The translations under genes were made by a program, and so were the position numbers. From Caballeronia catudaia (GTDB lineage: Bacteria; Pseudomonadota; Gammaproteobacteria; Burkholderiales; Burkholderiaceae), in the NCBI RefSeq assembly GCF_001544755.2, contig NZ_FCOF02000045.1:1-52362 (forward strand): a stretch of DNA of 52,362 bases, read 5' to 3'. The notes beneath the pieces are model-generated. The model searched no databases, was not told the origin of the DNA, and worked only from the letters and a program-made list of their open reading frames with translations. This document shows, piece after piece, positions 18,776-26,800 of the stretch (position 1 is the stretch's first letter; each line of letters starts with the position of its first letter).

Positions 18776-20310
18776 TCGATCTGTCGGCGGCGTTCCAGAA
18801 GATGCCGAACCGGCAGGATCAGATCGTCTGGGCACAGCGTCTCGGTCTGGATGACGGCACGCTGAACATGCTGCGTCAGGGACGCGGCGCGCTGTCGGAC
18901 CTGGTCGACGAGAGCTACCGGAACTCGGCGGTCAGCGAAGACAGCGCCCGGCAGGCGGAGGCCACGCGCCGTGCGTGGGCGCGGCTGGGCAACACGTGGG
19001 AAAACGTCAAGAACACGCTCTTCAAAAATCTGACACCGGCGATCAATCTGCTGAATCGCGCGCTCGATGAACTGGACAAGTTCATGCAGGCGCATCCCGA
19101 TGCGACGGCGGGCCTCTTCGGCACGCTGATGGCCGGGGCGACGCTGGGCGGGGTGCTGAAGCTGACCGGTGCATTGGGCGGGCTGAAAACGGTACTCGGC
19201 GCAGTGGGGCGCATGCTTGGCTTTGGCGGCGCGGCGGCAGCGGGAGCCGCCGGCGAGGGGGCGGCAGCGGGAGCCGCCGCAGGCGGTGGGCTGATGAGCA
19301 CCCTCGGGCTGGCCGGCGCGCTCTCGTGGCTCGGGCTACAGGGGGCGAAAGCGGCGGGCCTGCCGGACGTGAACCGCAAGGCTGGCATCGAGGATGTCCA
19401 GCACGGGCGCTGGCTGGCCGCATCATCACACCTGTCGGCAGGCGATTTCCTGCGCGCCATGACGGCGAGAGCATCCGGCAAATCGAACGCGGAAATCGCC
19501 GCGGCGCTGGCCTCGGGCGAGTTAAAGAGTGCTGCGCAAGCCCAGCGCGACGCTTCGAAGGTGCTGGTCGACGCGGCGAAGGAACTCGCCGGTGCCGTGT
19601 CGACGAACGCGAGTGCGGCTGAAGCGCCGACGGGCGGGACGGGGTATCGGCCACCAGCGGGAAACGTGACATCGGGCAACGCGAAGTCAGCGTCGGCGAC
19701 TTTCATGAAGATGGGCTGGTCGCGCGAGCAGGCGGCGGCGCTTGCAGCGAACTTGAACATCGAAAGCGGACTGCGACCCAACATCGTCGGCGACAACGGC
19801 GCAGCGTATGGCATCGCACAGTGGCATGCAGACAGGCAAGCGGAATTCAAACGCGTGTTCGGCCACGACATCCGCGGCTCGTCGCTCGATGAGCAGTTGC
19901 AGTTCGTGAACTACGAACTCACGCGCGGGCGCGAGCAAGCGGCAGGGCGTGCGTTGCGGCTGGCGAAGTCGGCAGGTGAGGCGGGCGCGATCGTATCGGC
20001 GAAGTATGAGCGGCCGCTGCGCGTCGAGCAGGAGATGACCAAGCGTTCGGCAGCGGCGACTTCGCTCTATGGTTCACTCGGCGTTGCAGGTGCTGCCAAC
20101 ACGCCGGCACCGATGATGGCTACGGCCTATCAGGCGAAGGCGGGCGGATCGTCATCGGTCAACAACAGCCATAACCGCGTGCAGACGCACATCGGCACCG
20201 TGAACGTCTACGGCTCCGACACGAGCGATGGGCACGCGGTGGCGGCGGGCATGCGCGATGAAATTAACCAGAACGGACTCATCGCGCAAGGCGCGTGGGG
20301 CATGACTTGA
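18766..20310 (+). pseudogene. Tail tape-measure protein, C-terminal part with phage lysozyme domain
   Basis: Homology begins at LLDLSAAFQKMPNRQDQIVW, a motif normally deep inside tape-measure proteins, followed by AQRLGLDDGTLNMLRQGRG and a hydrophobic Ala/Gly-rich helical region (about residues 100-200 counting from ATG 18802). A phage tail lysozyme domain follows (FMKMGWSREQAAALAANLNI, then ESGLRPN with the probable catalytic Glu near 320, and GAAYGIAQWH). It degrades peptidoglycan during DNA injection in intact phages. The 5' portion was removed by the deletion that also cut recT. An ATG at 18802 happens to be in frame (502 aa), but no ribosome-binding site or promoter is evident. Confidence 0.8.
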
Positions 20311-20312
20311 AC

Positions 20313-20753
20313 TTACTGTCCAAAGCTTACGTTCGCATCGAACATACTGATCAGTGATGGATACCCGCCGCTGCCGCACGCTTCAACGTCTAAGAAGTAG
20401 CTTTTCCCGGCACGGATGAAATTGTTCGCCGCAGATCGTTCCGCGTTCGGTAACCTCGTAATATCGGTTGGAATCGACCACTGATTTCCGCTTGCGTCGG
20501 TGAAACGGAAGCTCTCAAGCGTCGCGCCGCTCGACGAGAATTGCACACCCTCGACCTTGATTCGCCCAAACCGACGGCTACAACCTTCGGTGGTTGACTG
20601 GTCGGTGTTGATAAGGCCAGCCGCTATCTGCGCCGGTGGCTTCTTGGGGACAGTAACGTAGCGATATACGACCTGCATGGCGGGCTGAACCGCATTCGCA
20701 ACGACGGGTAGGGCGCTGATCATGACCATCAGCATAGCGAACCTTGTTTTCAT
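20313..20753 (-). CDS. Exported protein of unknown function, prophage moron (146 aa)
   Basis: The start MKTRFAMLMVMISALPVVAN followed by A is a Sec signal peptide. The mature part has a beta-rich look with two cysteines that could form a disulfide (GCSRRFGRIKVEGVQFSSSG, VEACGSGGY). AGGAAG lies just upstream of the ATG at 20753. It is transcribed against the tail operon and its stop is 2 bp from the tape-measure stop, the usual position of a moron (autonomously expressed cargo). Base composition is more AT-rich than the flanking tail genes. Envelope modification or superinfection exclusion are possibilities; nothing in the sequence proves either. Confidence 0.7.
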   Translation of the reverse strand: MKTRFAMLMVMISALPVVANAVQPAMQVVYRYVTVPKKPPAQIAAGLINTDQSTTEGCSRRFGRIKVEGVQFSSSGATLESFRFTDASGNQWSIPTDITRLPNAERSAANNFIRAGKSYFLDVEACGSGGYPSLISMFDANVSFGQ

Positions 20754-20825
20754 ATGGCTTCCTATTTTAACGGCATATCGTAACAGTGCATGCCGTGTGG
20801 CTATCTCATAAATAATTGCGTTTGC

Positions 20826-21605
20826 ATGCCACTGATTCCGTTTCCCAATGTGCCGCCGGTGGCGGGCGTGCCGGACCTCGACCGTCTGCCGCTCGCCGTC
20901 GGCGTGTTGACTGGTGTGACGCAGGCGCTACAGGGAATTGACTATTTCGGCTTCCTGCCGGGCGACACGCCGCAGTGGGTACTGTGCGATGACGAGGGCA
21001 ATGCGCTGGTCACGCCCGATGCGGTAGTTGACCTTGGTTTTCGCGGCGAGCAGCGCGTCGCTTCGTATCCGGTCGAGCAGGGCTCGTTTGCGTCGTATAA
21101 CAAGGTCGGGCAACCGCAGGAACTGACACTGCGTCTGGCCTGCGGTGGTCGCAACATGAGCCGCGACGTGTTCCTGCTGGAGCTGGAGTATTTGCTCGGC
21201 TCGCTCACGCTCGTCAACGTCACAACGCCCGATGAGACGTACCGGGACTACAACCTCGACCGGCTCGATTACCAGCGCCGCAGTTCATCGGGCTTGTCGC
21301 TGATCGTCGCGGAGATTCATCTGACCGAAATCCGCATCAGTGCGCAGGCGTCGTATTCGAACACCGCACAGCCCTCTGGCAACGATCCGCAAAGTCAAGG
21401 CTGGGTGTGCACGGCGGCCGACCTGCCCGCGCCGACCAACCAGCGTACGCCGCTTCAGCTGGCCATGACGAGCGTAACGGACAGTTACACCAACGCGCAA
21501 CAGTCGGTTACGCAGATCAAGCAGACCATCACGACGCAGCTTACGCAGGGCTTCTCGGGCGTGACGCCATCGCTCGAAACGGCTCTTGCTGGTGTGTTCA
21601 CCTGA
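20826..21605 (+). CDS. Phage tail/baseplate protein (259 aa)
   Basis: Lies directly after the tape-measure gene, the position of the baseplate adaptor or distal-tail protein in contractile-tailed phages. The sequence MPLIPFPNVPPVAGVPDLDR, then WVLCDDEGNALVTPDAVVDL and VASYPVEQGSFASYNKVGQP is typical of this class in Burkholderia and Ralstonia prophages. The last about 50 residues are helical (NAQQSVTQIKQTITTQL). The start at 20826 is chosen over the listed upstream Met because the recognisable protein begins there. It is intact. Confidence 0.75.
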   Translation: MPLIPFPNVPPVAGVPDLDRLPLAVGVLTGVTQALQGIDYFGFLPGDTPQWVLCDDEGNALVTPDAVVDLGFRGEQRVASYPVEQGSFASYNKVGQPQELTLRLACGGRNMSRDVFLLELEYLLGSLTLVNVTTPDETYRDYNLDRLDYQRRSSSGLSLIVAEIHLTEIRISAQASYSNTAQPSGNDPQSQGWVCTAADLPAPTNQRTPLQLAMTSVTDSYTNAQQSVTQIKQTITTQLTQGFSGVTPSLETALAGVFT

Positions 21606-21619
21606 ACGCGAGCCTGACA

Positions 21620-21925
21620 TGCTCACGATCCCACTGGCGACGACGCCCTCGCAGCGCCTTTCGGTGGCGTTGGCGCAGCAGTCGTGTGGGCTTGCCGTCT
21701 ATCAGAAGCGCACCGGCCTGTATCTGGATCTGTACCTCGGGCAACCTGATCATGGCGGGCGTGTTGTGCCGCAATCTGGTCTATCTGGTGCGCGAGGCAT
21801 ATTTCGGCTTCGTCGGCGATCTGGCGTTCGTCGACAGTGCCGGCGATGACGATCCGCAGTACAGCGGACTGGGTACGCGCTGGCGGTTGCTGTATGTCGA
21901 GGCCCATCTGGCGACCCAGTCGTGA
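21620..21925 (+). pseudogene. Small phage tail protein, one frameshift
   Basis: Begins MLTIPLATTPSQRLSVALAQ and QKRTGLYLDLYLG, then loses frame near 21745. The remainder is in the next frame: LIMAGVLCRNLVYLVREAYF, then GFVGDLAFVDSAGDDDPQYS and GLGTRWRLLY. Joined, it makes a normal protein of about 102 residues of the kind found between the adaptor and the baseplate hub in these phages. One missing base is enough to explain it, so sequencing error and mutation are both possible. Confidence 0.75.
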
Positions 21926-21934
21926 GAAGAATCC

Positions 21935-22822
21935 ATGCCGTTCGCCCGACGCCGCATCGATGTGACCTTCGCGTTAGCGAAGTCGACGTTTCCCGATGGC
22001 TCGCAGATTCTCGACCTCGAAGGGCATCGCGTGCAGGTGAGCCTCGCAAACAATGGCGGGGGACTGGCGCTGCCGGCGCTGTCGCTGCGCATCTATGGCA
22101 TGAAGCTGGCCGACATGGGCGTGCTCGCCACGCGCGGCTTGACCGGACTTGCTGTGAAGGGCGATCAGGTGACGGTCTCGGCGGGCACGGTGGATGACAC
22201 CAATACGGGGCTCATGAACACGATCTTTGTGGGCACGATCTACTCGGCAGTGACCGATTTCATCGGCAGCCCGGACGTGTCGTTCGTCGTGAACGCATCG
22301 AGCGGTTTCCTGCAGCGCATTCAGGCGTCGCCACCGAACACCTATCCCGGCCCGCAGGACGTCGCGAGCATCATCGGCGGGCTGGCGAAGCAGGCCGGCT
22401 TCGCCTTTCGTAATCATGGCGTGAACGCGAAGATTTCGGGGCAATATCTCGCCGGCACGCTGATGGACCAGATCGAGCGCGTGGCGGGTGCCACGCAGAC
22501 GCTGGTGCTGCTCGATCAGGGCGTATTGCACATCTGGCCGAATGGTGGGGCGCCGGATTTTCCGCCAGTGACGTTGTCGGCCGAGACGAGCATGCGCGGC
22601 TATCCGACCTTCACGCCGACCGGCATCGAGGTGAGCTGCGAATGGAATGCCGCGATCCTGTTCGGCACGACCGCGAACGTGCAGTCAATCGTGCCGATGG
22701 CATCCGGGACGTGGCAGGTAATGCGCTCGAGCCATGAACTTTCAACGGTGACGCCGGACGGCGCGTGGTTCAGCACGCTCAATCTTTCGCCTGTGGGGTA
22801 TCTCGGTGTCAGCCCCAACTGA
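21935..22822 (+). CDS. Phage baseplate hub protein (295 aa)
   Basis: Beta-rich protein (FARRRIDVTFALAKSTFPDG, DLEGHRVQVSLANNGG, ALSLRIYGMKLADMG) with a middle region (AGTLMDQIERVAGATQTLVL, LDQGVLHIWP) resembling hub proteins that link the tail tube to the spike (gp27/GpD-like fold). That assignment rests on position and pattern. Its 3' end overlaps the spike gene by 17 bp, so the two are translationally coupled. Confidence 0.7.
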   Translation: MPFARRRIDVTFALAKSTFPDGSQILDLEGHRVQVSLANNGGGLALPALSLRIYGMKLADMGVLATRGLTGLAVKGDQVTVSAGTVDDTNTGLMNTIFVGTIYSAVTDFIGSPDVSFVVNASSGFLQRIQASPPNTYPGPQDVASIIGGLAKQAGFAFRNHGVNAKISGQYLAGTLMDQIERVAGATQTLVLLDQGVLHIWPNGGAPDFPPVTLSAETSMRGYPTFTPTGIEVSCEWNAAILFGTTANVQSIVPMASGTWQVMRSSHELSTVTPDGAWFSTLNLSPVGYLGVSPN

Positions 22823-23585
22823 TGTCATGGCGAGTGCGCCGGTGAGTGCCCCGGCGGCGGTCACGAGCGTTCGTCCTTGGTCACTTTCGGGCGAGTATGA
22901 ACGACAGCGGTCGGTTGTTGAGCAGATGCTTGCGCGGGTACGAACGGCGTATCTCGGCCGAGTCGTTGCGGCTCGCCAGAACGGCGCGGTGCAGGGCGCG
23001 GGCACAGTCGACGTTGAACCGCTCGCGGGCCAGCTCGACGGCGCGGGCAATGTGATCGCGCACGGCGTGATTCACGGCGTGCCGTACCTGCGGCTGGCGG
23101 GTGGCGCAAACGCGGTGGTTCTCGATCCGCAAGCGGGTGATATCGGACTCGTCGCGGTGTGTGATCGCGACCATTCGTCGGTGATCGCGAACGTGGGCGC
23201 AGCCGCACCGGGCAGCCTCCGCAAACACGATCAGTCAGATTCGGTCTATGTGACGACAGTGCTCGGGGCTGCGCCGAAGCAGTACGTGGCGTTCGCGCCC
23301 GGCGGAATCGACATCGTTTCGCCTGCGCGGATTCGGCTCGCCGCACCCACGATCGTGCTGCAGGCCGACAGTAGCATTGGTCTGACGGCGGGCAACAAGA
23401 TCACGGACTCGGCCCCAGCGATTGATCTAGATGGCGCAATTGCGCAGGGTGAGGGTCCAATGGGCGGCTCAGCGAAGATGGCGGGACCGCTGAAGGTGCA
23501 GCAGGATGTGACGGCCAGCGGCATCAGCGTGCATGGACACACGCATCGCGATTCAGCGGACGGTGTGACGAGCAAGCCGCTGTGA
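22806..23585 (+). CDS. Gp138-type membrane-puncturing spike / baseplate assembly protein
   Basis: The N-terminal OB-fold domain matches the Gp138 N-terminal family (TVDVEPLAGQLDGAGNVIAH, GGANAVVLDPQAGDIGLVAV). It is followed by a repetitive beta-helix region (GIDIVSPARIRLAAPTIVLQ) and an apex VHGHTHRDSADG. The clustered His residues (HGHTH) are what iron-binding spike tips of contractile phages carry. It trimerises in phages to pierce the outer membrane. It starts with GTG at 22806, overlapping the hub gene. The large STAND gene begins about 235 bp downstream. Confidence 0.8.
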   Translation: MSAPTDVMASAPVSAPAAVTSVRPWSLSGEYERQRSVVEQMLARVRTAYLGRVVAARQNGAVQGAGTVDVEPLAGQLDGAGNVIAHGVIHGVPYLRLAGGANAVVLDPQAGDIGLVAVCDRDHSSVIANVGAAAPGSLRKHDQSDSVYVTTVLGAAPKQYVAFAPGGIDIVSPARIRLAAPTIVLQADSSIGLTAGNKITDSAPAIDLDGAIAQGEGPMGGSAKMAGPLKVQQDVTASGISVHGHTHRDSADGVTSKPL

Positions 23586-23742
23586 GGGCGAAAAGGCAGT
23601 TTGATCGACCGTGGGTTCAAACACCGGGGCTGCAGTGCCACAACTCTCTAGCGAGTCCCTTCCACACGTATGTCGATCGGCGGAAGGGGGAAGGTTGGGA
23701 TGACGGTCGGAATGCTTGAACCGAGGCTCATTGGGGTTGTCT

Positions 23743-23770
23743 TTGCACAACGTAGAGCGACGCTTAAATA
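23743..23770 (+). promoter_or_regulatory. Possible promoter of the STAND gene
   Basis: TTGCAC (23743-23748) and TAAATA (23765-23770) with a 16-bp spacer lie about 50 bp before the ATG at 23822, in a locally AT-rich stretch absent from the surrounding tail genes. The match is weak but suggests expression independent of the phage late operon. Confidence 0.35.
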
Positions 23771-23821
23771 TGGGAGAATCAGGATCAAGTTAAAAAACAA
23801 CGTCTCAAAGCGGGGACTGTG

Positions 23822-26800
23822 ATGGATCAGGTAGTTGATAGCGTCGTCTTGCATGCTCGTAATGCACCTCTTCAGCCGGTAAAGCGAATAGTTCGCAACA
23901 ACGTCCTAGACACTATAGACCGTGCCTTCGAGTCCAGTAGTATTGTCTTTCTTGAGGGGGACCCTCTTTCGGGAAAGTCAGAGCTCGCTGCACAGTTTAT
24001 GACACGTCACGATGGGCGTGCGATCGGGGCGTTCCTAACGGCCGGCAGTCCAATGTTCTATTCGCCACCGTTCTTGAGACTTACACTCTCTGAGCAAATT
24101 CATCTGCTTACGGTCAGGTCAGGGTCCAATATCGAGCCACATGTGAGCGAGGCCGTCTACCATCAGTACATCTTGCGTCTGCAGTCGCTCGGTAGGAAGG
24201 AGCCAGTCACATTTGTTGTAGACGGATTGGAAGACTCCGAAAGAGCCGACAGACAAACTACCCTTGATATAGTCTCCGAACTTCCATCGGTACAATCGGA
24301 GTTTCGATTCCTGATAACGGGCAGCGAGAGGCTGTATCGCGAATTGAATCTGCAAAAGCGGAATGCGGTGCGCATCCCCCCATTCACGTTGAGTGAACCA
24401 GAGACTGAATCGTACCTGTCGGATCTGGAGATGGGCGAGACGGATGTGCGCGCTTTTCATGTGTACACCGGAGGCAATATTGGCTCTTTGCATAAGGTGA
24501 GGACGCTGTTAGCGGCGGGTACATCTATCGACGACCTGCTTTCGGAAAAGAAGGGGACTCTCGCAAAGCTATTCGAACACGAATGGGCTGGCTTGCAGGC
24601 CGAGGAGGCTACTGAAAGCCTTCTTGCACTGATCGTTTTTTCACACGTTCCGCTCACAACAAGAGCTCTTAGCGAACTGACTAGCTTCCCTGAAAGCGAG
24701 ATTGAACGGCAGTTGAGACGATGCCGCTTTTTAGATATGTCGGGGAGCGTTTGGTCAATTCGAGCCGAAGCGCAGAGACGATTCATTGCGGACAAACTCC
24801 AACACTTGCGTCGACGAGTTGAGGATCAATTGATCGATCGTCTCTTCAGTAAGTCGGAAGAGCACGATTCGGTCGTAGCGCTACCATCTCAGTTAGTCTC
24901 CGCCGGAAAACATGTTGAAGCATTGAAAGTGCTTACAGGTGAACACTTCGCACAACTTCTTTCGCATGAAGGCTCACTGCGCTCGCTCAAGAAGCACGCG
25001 GAATTCGGAGTGATCTCGGCTCGTAGCGGTGGCGATACATTCTCGGAGCTGCGTTTCTCCATTATTCAGTCAGCGATCAATGGCACGACTCTCGCTGCGA
25101 GCTCGACCTATGAAATCGAAGCGCTGCTTTCCTTGGACTTAGATGATGCGGCGGCGGCCCTGGCACTTACCGCATCGACTGCCGAGGAGCGCCTTCGGCA
25201 ACTCGCGGCCGCAGCGGGGTGTTTTGGGAAAAAGGGAAAAACGCCCCCCGAGCAGGTCGTGGCGACAGTGCGTGAACTCCTCAAGGAACTCGAAAGTGAG
25301 TTGACCGAGCCAGTTCTGATCAATATTGCTGCGGATCTTCTACAAGTTGACCAGGACTTAGCGTTACAAATTCTTGAAAAGGCGGCATCCAGTGAACGTG
25401 CCGACAAAGCTCCTTCCAACCAAGCAGGCACTAGCGAGGCTAGAGCAGCGAAGGACCAGAGCACCGATGAACCAGTTGCACAGGTTGAAGCTGCTAGCCG
25501 CCTCCGGCCCGTGCTGGATGCTGCCGAGTTCTTTGTAAAGAAGATGCCAGCGGACGAACTGCTGAAACGGATCTCGGCACTGGGAGACAGTCACAAGTTA
25601 TTTCTCCTGCAGAGATGGCTTGAGGTGCATCGAACCAACCACAGAGCATCGGAGATCGCGCTCCTGGCCCTCGACATCGTGCTGCGAGACACCTCGAAGC
25701 CGCCTAAGCTCAGAGACCTGCGAGAGATCGCCATCGTCGTTCCCCATATTGCAGACAGACAGCTATCGGAGCGTGTCATATCACGGCTCGAAGCCCAAAG
25801 TAGCGAGTTAACCAGTCATGGAACCTCGGAAGACGCCGTTCGATTCAAGATGCTTCTTTTGCGGGCCAAGCAACGCTGGAGTCCGGAAGCAATTGACGGT
25901 GATCTAATCGACTTGTTTGCGCAAGTGCATGGCGTCGCAGACGTCGGAATTAGGACGGCATGTTACGCCTGGATGTTGTACCACTTAGGACTTCTGTGCG
26001 ATAAATATGCAATAGAGAATCGCACCGGCGTCATCGCTGAGACGACTACCCATTTACTAGAGGCAATCGACCTACTCCTCGGTCAAACAGCCGAACACTA
26101 TACGGCGGCTGTTGACGCTATAAGGGCGATTTGCATGGCTGCTCCGGAACGCGCGATCGAACTCGTTAGGCGATTCAACACGCGCGAGAGGCGCGACAAA
26201 GGATTCAGTGCGATTGTTCGGTGCTTGGCGGTTAATAAGACATACAACGACTATGCCCATATTGCGGTAACCGGCATCGAGAGCGTAACAGAGTCAGAAC
26301 AGCGCGAAAAGTTGATAGTGTTTCTTCTCCATCGCATTACCAATGATCAGGCGGCCGACAATAGCCTCCCAGTAGAGCCAAGGTTGCTCGTGCTATGGAA
26401 GAAAATACTTCACAGCACTAGAAAGGTCCAATCCTTGATCTTGACGCATAAGATCATAGCCACGTCGGCGTCTTTGCGAAAGCCGATGACGCTTCTAACC
26501 ACTGCAAAAGATTTATGGTGCGACATTTCGGACTCTTCCTCGAAGGTCAGCGTTGGCTACTGGGCCGTTAGCGAGCTGGCACCTGCGGACCGCGAAGCCG
26601 CGGAAGAATGGTTGCATATGGTTCGAGAGGAAGCACGGTCCTCGGGAGCTCCTTCATTCATGGCGGGTTCGCAGCTTTTTCTGACCGCGGAACTGGCAGG
26701 TCGGGTGTTTGCTCGCTTCGTCTCCGAGTTTCCGCAAGAATTCGATACGGCTTTAGCCCGACTCTCGAACGTTGTACGAATGATTCCGGCGTTGGACGAG

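Noticed and set aside
17929..19095. A 388-codon minus-strand recT gene as annotated from its longest frame
   Set aside because: The first about 105 codons are antisense of the tape-measure gene; true RecT homology starts only at about 18770.
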